Assembly: GCA_018268395.1 (NCBI GenBank)
Contig: JAFDWQ010000009.1
Coordinates: 1-64,000, forward strand
DNA: 64,000 nucleotides
Origin: Armatimonadota bacterium
GTDB lineage: Bacteria; Armatimonadota; Fimbriimonadia; Fimbriimonadales; Fimbriimonadaceae
Direction: 5' to 3'
A program made the translations under genes and the position numbers. This document shows, in pieces, positions 1-8,898 of this stretch; the stretch's first letter is position 1, and each line of letters opens with the position of its first letter. The notes below the pieces were generated by a model, which was not told the DNA's origin, ran no database searches, and worked only from the letters and a program-made list of their open reading frames with translations.

Positions 1-911
1 AGCATCACCGCATCGGTGCCGTCGAGGATCGAGTTCGCGATGTCCGAGACCTCGGCACGGGTGGGACGGGCGTTCACGAGCATGCTTTCCAACATCTGGG
101 TCGCGGTAATGACCGGCTTGCCTGCAAGGTGCGAACGCCGGATGATCCGCTTCTGGGCCAAGGGCACGTCTTCCAAGTCCATCTGGAGACCGAGGTCGCC
201 GCGAGCGACCATGACCGAGTCGCTGGCGTCGATGACGTCGTCGAGGTCGCGCAGCGCTTCCTTGGTCTCGACCTTTGCGACCAGCTTGACCGAGGGGTCG
301 AGATTCGAGACCACGTCGCGCAGGCGGCGCATGTCGTCTCCGTCCTTCACATAGCTGAGTGCGATGAAGTCGACCCCGTACCTGACCGCCTCTTTCACGT
401 CTTCCAGGTCTTTCTCGGTCATGCAGGGCACGTCGAACGACTTGCCGACGAGCGTGATCCCTTGGCGGGACTTGACTTTGCCGCCCGTGACGACCTTGGC
501 CTCGAAGACGCCCTTGTCGCCGACCCCGAGCTTGACCTCCACCTCGCCGTCACCGAAGAGGACGCGATCGTTCTTGGCCATTGCGGCGAAGATGGCGTCG
601 TCCTTCATCGGAAGCATCGCGCCGGGGCCGTGGCCCATCGTGACCGATGCGCCCGCCACGAGGTTCAGCACCCCTCCCGCCACGTCGCCGATCCGAAACT
701 TCGGGCCCTGGAGGTCGGCTAGAACGGCAATGGGGGAAAAGCCGTCATGGAGCTCCCGGATCCAGCGGACGAAGTCGCGCTTTTGCTCCCAGTCGCCGTG
801 GCTACAGTTGAGCCTGGCGACGTTCATGCCCGCGTCCTTGAGGGCGGCGATCGACTCCTGCGTCGCCACGGCCGGGCCCATGGTCGCGACGATCTTCGTG
901 CGGCGCTTCAT
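1..911 (-). CDS. pyk: Pyruvate kinase, N-terminal part (cut by window edge)
   Basis: About 303 residues are visible, starting at ATG 911-909 and running off the left edge. The product converts phosphoenolpyruvate and ADP to pyruvate and ATP, the last step of glycolysis, in the cytoplasm. The N-terminus reads [16 protein letters not shown], then ARLNCSHGD, typical of the barrel domain. Further on come the substrate and metal binding segments [11 protein letters not shown] and VARGDLGLQ, and the signature [10 protein letters not shown]. The small B domain lies between these. The C-terminal allosteric domain is outside the window. No neighbour on this strand lies upstream within 260 bases, so it probably has its own promoter. 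Family assignment is very secure. Confidence 0.95.
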   Translation of the reverse strand, partial: MKRRTKIVATMGPAVATQESIAALKDAGMNVARLNCSHGDWEQKRDFVRWIRELHDGFSPIAVLADLQGPKFRIGDVAGGVLNLVAGASVTMGHGPGAMLPMKDDAIFAAMAKNDRVLFGDGEVEVKLGVGDKGVFEAKVVTGGKVKSRQGITLVGKSFDVPCMTEKDLEDVKEAVRYGVDFIALSYVKDGDDMRRLRDVVSNLDPSVKLVAKVETKEALRDLDDVIDASDSVMVARGDLGLQMDLEDVPLAQKRIIRRSHLAGKPVITATQMLESMLVNARPTRAEVSDIANSILDGTDAVM

Positions 912-1137
912 GCGGTGCCCAGTATGGCGGAAACCCAGGGACCGCCTGTTCGCGGCACTGGACAGGACCGCTTGACCGCACCTAGACTCCTCATGATCGC
1001 AGGCTAAAGCGAGACACGGCACCGGGTCACGACCTGGTTGGAGACGAAGCCAAACGTTAATGTCTGGCCTCTAGCCGCGATATCCTGACCACGATTCCTC
1101 TCGAATGGTTCTCCATAAGAAAGAAATATGAATGATC
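912..1137. other. Intergenic region between divergent genes
   Basis: This gap separates the divergently transcribed pyruvate kinase and PAS genes. I see no convincing open reading frame. It must hold the pyruvate kinase promoter; a CATACT hexamer lies 9 bases before that start codon on the minus strand (921-926). Base composition becomes AT-richer towards 1080-1137. Confidence 0.4.
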
Positions 1138-1168
1138 TTGACAAAACAGTGCGATTCGCGCTTAGAAT
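1138..1168 (+). promoter_or_regulatory. Sigma70-type promoter for the PAS gene, leaderless layout
   Basis: A perfect -35 hexamer TTGACA (1138-1143) is followed by TAGAAT (1163-1168) with a 19-base spacer, or TTAGAA with 18. The hexamer ends 6 bases before the ATG at 1175, so transcription would begin at or next to the start codon. The intervening GAGAGG touches the ATG directly and is too close to act as a ribosome binding site. Confidence 0.6.
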
Positions 1169-1174
1169 GAGAGG

Positions 1175-1810
1175 ATGGCCATCAAGCTGTCGAAACGGCA
1201 CAGGGCCCTGCTCGAAAGCCTGGCGGGGGGCTACAGCGTCAACGAGACGTGCCATTACTTGCGCCTGAGCGAAGAAGACCTGAAGGACCTCTGGGCGGAG
1301 GTGGCGGAGAGGGTGCAGACGTCGGCGCCGCAGACGGTCGAGGACTTCCAGACCGTGCGGCTGTTCGACCGCGTCGAACGGCAGCGGCTCGAAGCCGAAC
1401 TGTGGGCGAGCGAGGCGCGCCTGACGGCACTGATGGACATCTCGCCCGAAGCCGTTCTCTTGATCGAGGGCCGTAGCGGGCGGATCCTGAAGGTCAACAA
1501 CCGGGCCGTCGTCCTCTTCGGCTATAGCCCGCGAGAATTGCTCAATCACACGATGGAGATGCTCGTGCCGCCAGACTTGCAGGCGAAGCACGTCGGGCTC
1601 AGGAACGGGTTCCTCGGGAGCGTGCGCAAGCGGGAAATGGGCTACCACCCGCCCGTCATGGCCGTGACGAAGGACGGCCGTTCGCTCGAGATGGACATCG
1701 CATTGACCGCGACAGCTTCCACCGACGACGTGATGGTCGTCTGCAGCCCTGTCGCGGTGCCTGCCGGACAACCGGAACAGTCAGCACGGCGGATGATCGA
1801 CGAGGCTTGA
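1175..1810 (+). CDS. PAS-domain sensor protein
   Basis: A 211-residue cytoplasmic protein. Residues 1-50 (KLSKRHRALLESLAGGYSVNETCHYLRLSEED is the region, described here by its ends) resemble the helix-turn-helix of LuxR or sigma factors, but the recognition helix is not clear. Residues 55-75 form a charged helix. Residues 75-190 are a PAS fold, with the motif ALMDISPEAVLLIE, then VNNRAVVLFGYSPREL. No kinase, cyclase or other output domain follows. It may sense a ligand or redox state and act through partners or by binding DNA. It stands alone; the convergent neighbour ends 41 bases downstream. The start codon is supported by the promoter just upstream. Function beyond PAS is unknown. Confidence 0.75.
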   Translation: MAIKLSKRHRALLESLAGGYSVNETCHYLRLSEEDLKDLWAEVAERVQTSAPQTVEDFQTVRLFDRVERQRLEAELWASEARLTALMDISPEAVLLIEGRSGRILKVNNRAVVLFGYSPRELLNHTMEMLVPPDLQAKHVGLRNGFLGSVRKREMGYHPPVMAVTKDGRSLEMDIALTATASTDDVMVVCSPVAVPAGQPEQSARRMIDEA

Positions 1811-1851
1811 GCGCTTCTGTCCGAGCTACGGCGGGATTAAGAAAGGACCGT

Positions 1852-2838
1852 TCAGCCGTGCGGGGTCAGCAAGACGACCTGATCATCGCTGTCGTATCCA
1901 AGGATCTGGCCGGCGTTGTTGATGTCCACGACCGCCCTGACCGTCGTGCCTTGGCTCGAAGCGTCAAGGAACCGGTTCAAATCCAAAGCGTTGGTCGAAT
2001 TGAAGCAGATGACTGGAACAGTGGACCCTACCGGGCCGTAGTTCCCCACCGCCACATTGGAATCATTGATGGCCGTAAGACCGAGTCCAGGGAGGGCGGG
2101 CCAAATCCTACGCTTGTTGTCAACGAAACGGACTTCCCTCATGCCCTGCGTCAGGTTCCAAACGAACGACTTTTGCGGGCCTCCTCCTTGGGTCCGGCTA
2201 TAGCCGACCACGACCCGGTTGTTGTTCACGTCGGAGGCGATCGTGCCGGGTCCCATCGTGCCGATAGCGTCAGACGCGCCGTTCCGATAGCGGATGTACG
2301 CCCAATCGTTGATACCGCCGGCAATGTCTCCCGCGTCGTTCATAGCGCCAATGGGTAGGAATGTGGCGTCCTGCTGTCCGCTGTTCGGATCCCAGAAGAA
2401 GCTGAAATTGTTGCCAGGGCTGTACTGACCTTGGGTCGCGACCATGAAGTTCGCGTTCGCGCAGCACACACCGCTCCTGCCGCTAAGGCCCGGGTTCTTG
2501 CCGCTTGGACCGAACGACAGAATCTGGAACGAGTGCAGTGCACTGAAGGAATATACGCCCGAGCCGTCGTCCGTCACGCTCTTAGGGATGAGGGAGGCCG
2601 AGTCTGCCGCAGACCTGGACGCTACAAAGTCCGGAGCTCCGTCGTGCCACAGGACCACGTGAACGACGGACGATTCCCGAGCCTGACCGACAGCGTAGTG
2701 GCCGTTCTCGCTCAAGTATATGGGTAGGACTTGAACGTTCGAAAGAGGGTCGAAGTGGGTGACCGAATATTGAATTGCGGAGGCGTGCGCGGCGATCGAC
2801 GCGCTCCAGACGAGGGCCACGACCCTGAGTGGTTTCAT
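1852..2838 (-). CDS. Secreted HAF-repeat-like protein
   Basis: A 328-residue predicted exported protein. The chosen start (ATG 2838-2836) gives a clean signal peptide, MKPLRVVALVWSASIAAHASA. A longer frame upstream lacks signal-peptide character. The mature part has repeats rich in Gly, Asn and Asp, with phrases such as LTAINDSNVAVGNYG, AMNDAGDIAGG and DINNAGQILGYD. The pattern 'ND..G.ivG' is typical of HAF-type extracellular beta-propeller proteins, and the ends of repeats can be seen near residues 70, 170, 215, 270 and 315. Its role is not known; such proteins in related bacteria are cell-surface or exported. No anchor is seen at the C-terminus. A purine-rich GGAAGG sits about 15 bases before the start. 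Confidence 0.6.
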   Translation of the reverse strand: MKPLRVVALVWSASIAAHASAIQYSVTHFDPLSNVQVLPIYLSENGHYAVGQARESSVVHVVLWHDGAPDFVASRSAADSASLIPKSVTDDGSGVYSFSALHSFQILSFGPSGKNPGLSGRSGVCCANANFMVATQGQYSPGNNFSFFWDPNSGQQDATFLPIGAMNDAGDIAGGINDWAYIRYRNGASDAIGTMGPGTIASDVNNNRVVVGYSRTQGGGPQKSFVWNLTQGMREVRFVDNKRRIWPALPGLGLTAINDSNVAVGNYGPVGSTVPVICFNSTNALDLNRFLDASSQGTTVRAVVDINNAGQILGYDSDDQVVLLTPHG

Positions 2839-2937
2839 AAAATCGCTTACCTTCCAATTGAATCGCCTTGCGGCCAATCGCCGAGTCGTCGTTTCAGACA
2901 ATACTCGCGATTTTCCAGGATACCATCCCACCTGCGA

Positions 2938-4758
2938 TCAAAAGTCGACTTCGGCGTGAAGCTCTTCGAAACGCGTGACCATCTTATCCAGCGCGGCGAA
3001 TCCGCCTTTCCAGAACGCCTCCGACCGCAGATCGACGCCGAGGATCTCCATCAGTTCGTGCGGCGATTTGGAACCGCCCAGCTTGAGCACCTGGACGTAC
3101 TTGTCCGCGAAACCAGGGCCTTCGCGCTTCGACATCTCATAGACCGAGAGCGTCAACAGCTCGCCGAACGAGTAAGCGTACACGTAGAACGGTGCGAAGA
3201 TGAAGTGTCCGACGTACGACCACCAGTCGCGGTGCTGCTCGCCAAGCTTGAGCCCGTCGCCGAACATCGATTGGATCTCTTCCTGCCAGATGTCCCCGAA
3301 TTCCTCGGGCGACAGTTCCCCGTCGGCTCGGCGCTTCTGGTGGCACCGTTGTTCGAAGCGGAACATGGCGGACTGGCGGTGTACGCTGGCGAAAATGCCT
3401 TCGATCTTGTCGGCGTAGAGGGCGAGCTTGTCCTTCGGGCTGGCTTCCGCGACGAGGCGCTCGAACGTGATCATCTCGCCGAAGATCGACGCCAGTTCGG
3501 CAAGCGGAAGGGTGCCGTGGAAATTGAACGGTGTTTGAACCCGGCTGAGAGAAGCGTGGACGCCATGGCCCATCTCGTGGGCGAGGGTCATGACGTCGCC
3601 GAGGTCGCCCAAGTACGACTGGAAGAGGACGGGGTGGGTGTCGGGGGTGTTGCCGCTGCAGAACGCTCCGCCGCTCTTTCCTTGGCGCGGTTCGGCGTCG
3701 ATCCAGTCTTTGTCGAAGAACTCCTTGGCGGCATCGGCCATCTCCTGCGAGAAGCTGGCGAACGACTCCAAAACGATGGCTTTGGCCTCGTCCCAGCCCT
3801 TCTTCTCGACCGTTTCCGATAGCGGTGCGTAGCGGTCGATGTGGGTCAGCTCGGGCAGACCGAGGATTTCGCGTTTGACTCTGTAATAACGGGCGACGGT
3901 GCGGCCGTCTTCCTTGCAGAGGCGCATGACGAGGTCGACCGTCTCCTTATCGAGTTCGTTGGCGAGGTGCCTCGAACTCTCGGCATGCTCGTACTTGCGG
4001 AGCTTGTCCTCCAGCTTCTTGTCGGCGAGAAGGGTGTTGTAGAGGAAGACGAGGGTGCGGCGCAGCTCGCCGAGACCTGCGCTCAAAGCGTCTCCGGCGG
4101 CGGCACGGACGGAGCGGTCGGGATGACGGAGCTTGTCGAGCACTTCAGACTCGCTCATCTCCTCGGTCTCGCCCGATTCGGGGTCTTGGAACTTGAAAAC
4201 GTGGTTACTGGTCAGCTCGTCATGGAGGCGCTGCCAGGCGCGGCATCCGACGTTGGCGGTCTCCTCGAGGAGGACTTCCTCCGCTTCGCTGAGCATGTGG
4301 GGGCTGTACAGGCGCGCGGTCTTGATGAAGTGGACGTAGTCGGTAGCCACCGGGTCGGCCAGGATGCCCGCGATGTAACCTTCGTCGGCACCCTGGAGCT
4401 CGAGCTCGAAGAACATGACCTTGACCTTCAGCTCGCTCATCTTCTCGGACTGGGCTTGCAGGAAGGCACCGTTCTTCGGTGAACCCGTGTCGGCAGCAAA
4501 TATAAGGTTCGAGTAGACGACCGGTTTGCTCGACTCACTGAGGAGCGATTCGAACTCTTTCACCGCGCCGATGAAGGCCGCAGGATCGAGTGCTTCGGCC
4601 GCGACTTTGCCCCGGTAGGTCTCGGCGAACGCGTCGGCCCGTCTGTGGGCTTCCGCCCAAGTCGCCTCGATCTTGGGATCGTCCAACGACGTGAACAGCG
4701 CGTCCAAGTTCCAACGGACTCCGACGGCGGCGGCGGATTCGAGGGCAGGGGCGGACAT
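2938..4758 (-). CDS. pepF: Oligoendopeptidase F, M3 family
   Basis: A 606-residue cytoplasmic zinc metallopeptidase that cleaves short peptides. The zinc-binding motif HEMGH is at residues 394-398 (LAHEMGHGVHASL), and the second-ligand helix around LAELASIFGEMITFE follows. The helical N-terminal part (NLDALFTSLDDPKIEATWAE) is typical of PepF. Length fits the family. An upstream in-frame extension is open, but the chosen ATG at 4758 is preceded at seven bases by CATAAT, and the conserved N-terminus starts just after it. The gene stands alone and probably serves peptide recycling. Confidence 0.92.
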   Translation of the reverse strand: MSAPALESAAAVGVRWNLDALFTSLDDPKIEATWAEAHRRADAFAETYRGKVAAEALDPAAFIGAVKEFESLLSESSKPVVYSNLIFAADTGSPKNGAFLQAQSEKMSELKVKVMFFELELQGADEGYIAGILADPVATDYVHFIKTARLYSPHMLSEAEEVLLEETANVGCRAWQRLHDELTSNHVFKFQDPESGETEEMSESEVLDKLRHPDRSVRAAAGDALSAGLGELRRTLVFLYNTLLADKKLEDKLRKYEHAESSRHLANELDKETVDLVMRLCKEDGRTVARYYRVKREILGLPELTHIDRYAPLSETVEKKGWDEAKAIVLESFASFSQEMADAAKEFFDKDWIDAEPRQGKSGGAFCSGNTPDTHPVLFQSYLGDLGDVMTLAHEMGHGVHASLSRVQTPFNFHGTLPLAELASIFGEMITFERLVAEASPKDKLALYADKIEGIFASVHRQSAMFRFEQRCHQKRRADGELSPEEFGDIWQEEIQSMFGDGLKLGEQHRDWWSYVGHFIFAPFYVYAYSFGELLTLSVYEMSKREGPGFADKYVQVLKLGGSKSPHELMEILGVDLRSEAFWKGGFAALDKMVTRFEELHAEVDF

Positions 4759-4765
4759 GCGGAAG

Positions 4766-4771
4766 ATTATG
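4766..4771 (-). promoter_or_regulatory. -10 hexamer CATAAT, leaderless start of pepF
   Basis: On the minus strand CATAAT ends 7 bases before the ATG at 4758, so the transcript should start at or beside the start codon. No purine-rich ribosome binding site is present between them. Confidence 0.5.
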
Positions 4772-4845
4772 AAGCCGGTCCCCGCCGAGACTCGGGATGG
4801 CTTTGGCAACGGTCGAGTACAATCGAGTCGTCCAAGGAAGGACGT

Positions 4846-5109
4846 ATGAACAGGACAGGGATCGTTGTCGCGGTCGCGGTGGCCGCGGTCGTCGCAGGCG
4901 TCATGTGTAGCCGCCGCCCATGGCAGGAGCTGGGAGTCCAGAACGCCAAGACCCGTACGGCCGTGGAGGACATGAACCGTGCCCAAGCGGAAAAGGCCGA
5001 ACTGGTCGGCCGACTCTCAAGGTTGCAGAACCCGGCCGGACGCGAGGCTTTGGCCCGGGAGCGCGGTTACCGAAAGCCGGGCGAAACGTCTTTTGATGAG
5101 AAGAGATGA
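4846..5109 (+). CDS. Small DivIC/FtsL-like membrane protein
   Basis: An 87-residue bitopic membrane protein. Residues 4-22 (TGIVVAVAVAAVVAGVMC) form one membrane segment, followed by a coiled-coil stretch (residues 35-65, EDMNRAQAEKAELVGRLSRL) and a short tail containing ALARERGYRKPGE. This layout matches septum formation initiator proteins of the DivIC/FtsB type, where the tail motif 'AR...gyv.PGE' is typical. The AAGGAAGG sequence 5 bases before ATG is a good ribosome binding site. The stop codon overlaps the next start (ATGA), so the two genes are translationally coupled. A role in cell division is inferred from the architecture alone. Confidence 0.65.
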   Translation: MNRTGIVVAVAVAAVVAGVMCSRRPWQELGVQNAKTRTAVEDMNRAQAEKAELVGRLSRLQNPAGREALARERGYRKPGETSFDEKR

Positions 5110-5762
5110 TCGTAGCCGCCGTTGCGGACGTCCTGTTGCAGCTCAGCCTGAAGCCCGGTGAAGTCCACCGCTACAAGGTCGTCCGTGCCTACCGCGAGAC
5201 CGAGGGGACAGGGACGCTGACCTACACGGAAGACTGGTCGTTCACCGTCGCACCAGGTGACGGTCCGAAGCGGAAGATCCGGGTCAGTAGCCGCTTGAGC
5301 GGGTTCAAAGTCGACGATTCGGCCGTTCCGCTCGACGCGCAGGCGCCGACGACGTGGGAAGAGGAGCGGGTCGCGAACGGTCAGGTCCTGGCACGCGACC
5401 CGGACCTGTATTTTCCCCTCCTTCGGGGTCGGCAGAACCGCGTTCTGGACGTCAAGTTCGGAACCGACCCTCACCCGATCGGGTCGAAATGGGAGGCGGA
5501 CAAGCCTGCCGATCCCGAAACGGGGTTCCCGGCGGCGACATGGACGTGGACGCTGTCGGCCGCGACCGACGCTACGGCGACGATCGTCCTTAAATTCGCC
5601 GAACGGGAGACCGAGCGGCCGGTAACGGCCGACGGCACGATCGTGATCGACCGGAAAGACGGCTGGCCCGTCTCCGTGGACGTCACGGTCAGGAACACCG
5701 AAATCCCCGGCGACGAAGAGCGTTCCAAAGCCGATTTGACCGTCACGTGGAAGCGGCTTTGA
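5106..5762 (+). CDS. Hypothetical protein, possibly exported
   Basis: A 218-residue protein that overlaps the preceding gene by four bases (ATGA). The first 15 residues (MIVAAVADVLLQLSL) are hydrophobic, but a cleavage site is not obvious. The rest is predicted beta-rich, with strands such as HRYKVVRAYRETEGTGTLTYTE and a C-terminal ADLTVTWKRL. No cysteines or recognisable catalytic motif are seen. Coupling to the DivIC-like gene suggests the two proteins are made together. I do not recognise the family. Confidence 0.65.
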   Translation: MIVAAVADVLLQLSLKPGEVHRYKVVRAYRETEGTGTLTYTEDWSFTVAPGDGPKRKIRVSSRLSGFKVDDSAVPLDAQAPTTWEEERVANGQVLARDPDLYFPLLRGRQNRVLDVKFGTDPHPIGSKWEADKPADPETGFPAATWTWTLSAATDATATIVLKFAERETERPVTADGTIVIDRKDGWPVSVDVTVRNTEIPGDEERSKADLTVTWKRL

Positions 5763-5826
5763 CCCGTCGTCCGTTTCCAACGTAAAGCCGACCGATCGGA
5801 AGCGTCTCACGATCAGACGCGTTGGG

Positions 5827-5832
5827 TAGGAT
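5827..5832 (+). promoter_or_regulatory. TAGGAT upstream of comM (-10 hexamer or ribosome site)
   Basis: TAGGAT ends 6 bases before the ATC codon at 5839 that fits the conserved ComM N-terminus. It can be read as a -10 hexamer of the leaderless kind seen elsewhere in this window. Alternatively the AGGA within it (5828-5831) can be a ribosome binding site 7 bases from ATC. Confidence 0.35.
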
Positions 5833-5838
5833 TCCGCC

Positions 5839-7353
5839 ATCGAAACGACGATCGCTCAATCGCATGCGGCGACGTTGGCGGGGATCGAGGCCCTGCCTGT
5901 CGTGGTGGAGGTCGACCTTCAGGGCGGCAAGTCGGAGTTCGTGCTCGTCGGACTCCCGGACAAAGCGGTCCAAGAGAGTCAGGACCGTGTCCGGAGCGCC
6001 ATCGTCAACAGCGGGATGAATTTTCCGTTCACGCGGATCGTGTGCAACCTCGCGCCCGGAGACACGCGGAAGGAAGGGCCTTCGCTCGACCTGCCGATCG
6101 CCGTCGCGATCTTGGCCGCAGGCGACCAACTTCCCGCTACGGCGCTCGACGGCACGATGCTGATCGGCGAGCTAGGCCTTGACGGGAACCTTCGACCGGT
6201 CGACGGGGCCGTGAACGTCGCATTGATGGCACGGCAAAAGGGCTTCGAGCGGATGATCGTCCCCAGGGAGAACGCGGCCGAAGCTTCGGTCGCGCCCGGT
6301 CTTGAGGTGTACGGCGTCCGGTCGCTCACCGAGGCGGTCGAACTCCTGAACGGCTCGCTCGCCTTTACCCCCTACCGCCACGACCATTCTTCCCACCAAG
6401 AGGCCCGGTACGAGGTCGACTTTGCCGACGTCAAGGGACAGACGCACGCCGTCCGGGCCCTCGAGATCGCAGCGGCCGGCGGCCATAACGTCTTGATGAC
6501 GGGACCGCCAGGATCGGGCAAGACGATGCTCGCCCGAAGGCTCCCGACGATTCTGCCGCCCCTGTCGGTCGAAGAGGCGATCGAAGTGACGCGCATCTAT
6601 AGCGCGAGCGGCCAGAAGAACGGCCGTGAAGGCCTCCTCTGGCAACGGCCGTTCCGTTCTCCGCACCACACGACGTCGTACGCGGCCGTCGTCGGCGGGG
6701 GCAAGAACCCGAAACCGGGCGAAGTCAGCCTCGGCCACCTCGGTGTGCTGTTCATGGACGAGATGCCGGAATTCGACCGCGGCGTCCTGGAAGCCCTGAG
6801 GCAACCTTTGGAAGACGGGGTCGTGACGGTCTCACGGGTCGCAGCTTCGATGGAGTTCCCGGCCGAATGCATCCTGATCGGCGCGATGAACCCGTGTCCC
6901 TGCGGCTTTAAGGGCTATGCAGAGGCTAAGTGCGTCGGAGCGGCTTTGTGCGACCGCTACGCAGGACGGATCAGCGGCCCGCTCCTCGACCGCATCGACC
7001 TGCACGTAACGGTGCCAAGGCTCAAGCCCGAAGACCTGGTCGGCAAGCCTGGCGGCGAAGCGTCGGGGCCGATCCGCGAGAGGGTCGTCGCGGCCCGCGA
7101 CCTCCAGACGGCGCGCTTCGGTAAGGCCAAAGTGAACGCGAAGATGGCGCCGAAGGAGATCCAGTCGATGGTCGAGATGGACGCCGAATGCCAAGAGTTC
7201 ATGAAGCTCGTGGCAACGCGGCTGAACCTTTCGGCCCGAGTCTTCGACCGTCTGCTCAAGGTCGCCCGGACGATCGCAGACCTTGCAGGCTCGGAACCTG
7301 TTCTCAAGTCCCACTTGAGCGAAGCCGTGCAATACCGGGGGCACGGAGGCTAG
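5839..7353 (+). CDS. comM: ComM/YifB family AAA+ ATPase (Mg chelatase-like)
   Basis: A 504-residue helicase-like ATPase that, in naturally competent bacteria, drives branch migration during DNA uptake. The N-terminal domain (GIEALPVVVEVDLQGG, then VGLPDKAVQESQDRVRSA) is followed by Walker A (GPPGSGKTM), Walker B (LFMDEMPEF), the ILIGAMNPCPCG segment and the C-terminal Mg_chelatase_C helix region. The first usual start codon in frame is TTG at 5875, which would remove about 12 conserved residues (IETTIAQSHAATLAG). Family members carry a stretch of that length before the GIEA-equivalent motif. The only codon at the right place is ATC 5839; a stop lies at 5827. The start is therefore uncertain (5839 or 5875). 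Confidence 0.9.
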   Translation: METTIAQSHAATLAGIEALPVVVEVDLQGGKSEFVLVGLPDKAVQESQDRVRSAIVNSGMNFPFTRIVCNLAPGDTRKEGPSLDLPIAVAILAAGDQLPATALDGTMLIGELGLDGNLRPVDGAVNVALMARQKGFERMIVPRENAAEASVAPGLEVYGVRSLTEAVELLNGSLAFTPYRHDHSSHQEARYEVDFADVKGQTHAVRALEIAAAGGHNVLMTGPPGSGKTMLARRLPTILPPLSVEEAIEVTRIYSASGQKNGREGLLWQRPFRSPHHTTSYAAVVGGGKNPKPGEVSLGHLGVLFMDEMPEFDRGVLEALRQPLEDGVVTVSRVAASMEFPAECILIGAMNPCPCGFKGYAEAKCVGAALCDRYAGRISGPLLDRIDLHVTVPRLKPEDLVGKPGGEASGPIRERVVAARDLQTARFGKAKVNAKMAPKEIQSMVEMDAECQEFMKLVATRLNLSARVFDRLLKVARTIADLAGSEPVLKSHLSEAVQYRGHGG

Positions 7354-8816
7354 CGACGCTGAGGCCCGTATTCTTCGATCAGCTTGCGAAGTTCTGCCTG
7401 GTCCTTCTTTCGGGTGGCGATCAAGAGAACGTCGTCCGGCTCCAACACCGTCGAACCGCGCGGGATGTACGATTCTGAGCCCCGGGTCAAGAGGACGATC
7501 AGCGCGGTTTGGGGCAGGCCAAGGTCCACGACCTGCTTACCGACCACCCTCGAACCTTCTGCGATCGCGATCTCAAGAAGCTCGTCGTGGGCGGCCGGTT
7601 TCAAGTCGGAAAGGTGCGGTCGGACCGGTGCCGCGACTTTGAGACGGACCGCCATCGGTCGCATCAGCGTCGCCTGTACGACCACTGACGTGATGACGAT
7701 GAAAAAGACGAGGTCGAACAAGAGCTGGGCCTGGGGGACGCCCGCCAACGCCGGAAAGGTCGCGAAGATGATGGGGACCGCGCCACGAAGGCCGGCCAAG
7801 GATATGAACAGCTTGGAGCGGGCTTTCATCCGCGTAAACGCCAGCGAGGCGAACACGGCCGCGGGCCGGGCGACAAAGATCAGGAAGAGGGCGACGGCCA
7901 AGCCAGGCCCGGCGACCCCGGGCAGCCGACTCGGGTAGACGAGCAGCCCGAGGACCACGAACATCACGATCTGAGTGATCCATGCGATCGCGTCGTGGAA
8001 CTGGAGGATCGCCTGACGGTGAAGGAAGTTTCGACTCCCCATCGTCAGGCCCGCGACGTACACGGCGAGATAGGGGTTCGCGTGGATCAGGGTCGAGCCC
8101 CCGAACGCGAAGAGGACGGTCGAGACCGTGATGACGCTGTAGAGGCCGACGTACTCGAGCCGGATCCGGTTCATGACCGTCGCCGCCGCCGTACCGCTCG
8201 CCAAACCGACGGCGACGCCGAGCGGCATTTCGACCAGCAGCCGAGGGACGAACTCCCACAACGAGGTCGCCGGCCGCATCGCGACTTCCGTCATGGCGAT
8301 CGTCAGGAAGGCCGCGACCGGATCGTTGGTGCCGGACTCGAGTTCCAGAAGCTGGCTGACCCGGTGCTTCAGACGTGCCCCCGAGGACCGGAGGACACCG
8401 AAGACCGCGGCGGCATCGGTCGAAGCGACGATCGCTCCAAGGAGGAGGCCTACCGTCCAAGGGAGCCCGAGCACGAAGTGGGCAAAGGCGCCGACAAGAC
8501 CGAACGTAACGGCGACACCGACCGTGGACAGCGAGAGGCCGCGCCAGAGCACCGGGCGGACGGACGCCCAAGTCGATTCCAGGCCCCCGGCGAAGAGGAT
8601 GAAGGCGAGCGCGATATTGCCGACCGACTTGGCCGTGTCGAAATTGTCGAACGCCAGGCCGCCAGGCCCGTCGCTTCCGGCCAACATCCCGATGCCGATG
8701 AAAAGCACGAGGGCTGGGATGCCCGACTTTGCCGAAAGTTTGCTGGCGACGATGCAGGCGACCAGGAACCCGGCCGCTACGACCATCCAGACGGCCATCG
8801 TGAAACCGGAGTCCAT
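7350..8816 (-). CDS. K+/H+ antiporter, CPA1 type with TrkA_C domain
   Basis: A 488-residue inner-membrane cation/proton antiporter. Residues 5-390 hold about 12 membrane segments, with the family signature ALVLFIGIGMLAGSDGPGG and the ion-path motif AIVASTDAAAVFGVL. The cytoplasmic C-terminal part (residues 400-485) is a TrkA_C regulatory domain (EGSRVVGKQVVDLGLP, then LEPDDVLLIATR). This arrangement matches NhaP2/CvrA-type antiporters; which ion is moved is inference. A long in-frame extension upstream is not membrane-like and was rejected. ATG 8816 has TAAAGT five bases before it. The 3' end overlaps that of comM by four bases, tail to tail. Confidence 0.85.
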   Translation of the reverse strand: MDSGFTMAVWMVVAAGFLVACIVASKLSAKSGIPALVLFIGIGMLAGSDGPGGLAFDNFDTAKSVGNIALAFILFAGGLESTWASVRPVLWRGLSLSTVGVAVTFGLVGAFAHFVLGLPWTVGLLLGAIVASTDAAAVFGVLRSSGARLKHRVSQLLELESGTNDPVAAFLTIAMTEVAMRPATSLWEFVPRLLVEMPLGVAVGLASGTAAATVMNRIRLEYVGLYSVITVSTVLFAFGGSTLIHANPYLAVYVAGLTMGSRNFLHRQAILQFHDAIAWITQIVMFVVLGLLVYPSRLPGVAGPGLAVALFLIFVARPAAVFASLAFTRMKARSKLFISLAGLRGAVPIIFATFPALAGVPQAQLLFDLVFFIVITSVVVQATLMRPMAVRLKVAAPVRPHLSDLKPAAHDELLEIAIAEGSRVVGKQVVDLGLPQTALIVLLTRGSESYIPRGSTVLEPDDVLLIATRKKDQAELRKLIEEYGPQRR

Positions 8817-8821
8817 CGGTG

Positions 8822-8827
8822 ACTTTA
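8822..8827 (-). promoter_or_regulatory. -10 hexamer TAAAGT, near-leaderless start of antiporter gene
   Basis: On the minus strand TAAAGT ends 5 bases before the ATG at 8816, in line with the leaderless spacing seen at other genes here. Confidence 0.4.
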
Positions 8828-8886
8828 CACCGCTCGGGCCGGTCGAGGGCGACGAGACGGCCGAGAGTCCCCCGTCCTCCCGCCGC

Positions 8887-8892
8887 CATAAT
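8887..8892 (+). promoter_or_regulatory. -10 hexamer CATAAT, leaderless start of PLP enzyme gene
   Basis: CATAAT ends 6 bases before the GTG at 8899, which helps choose that start over the ATG at 8917. No -35 consensus is evident. Confidence 0.45.
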
Positions 8893-8898
8893 CCAGGC

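Noticed and set aside
4759-4986. 76-residue N-terminal extension of the pepF frame
   Set aside because: It overlaps the 5' part of the divergent membrane-protein gene, is polar and Arg/Asp-rich, and lies upstream of a good -10 hexamer and the family N-terminus.
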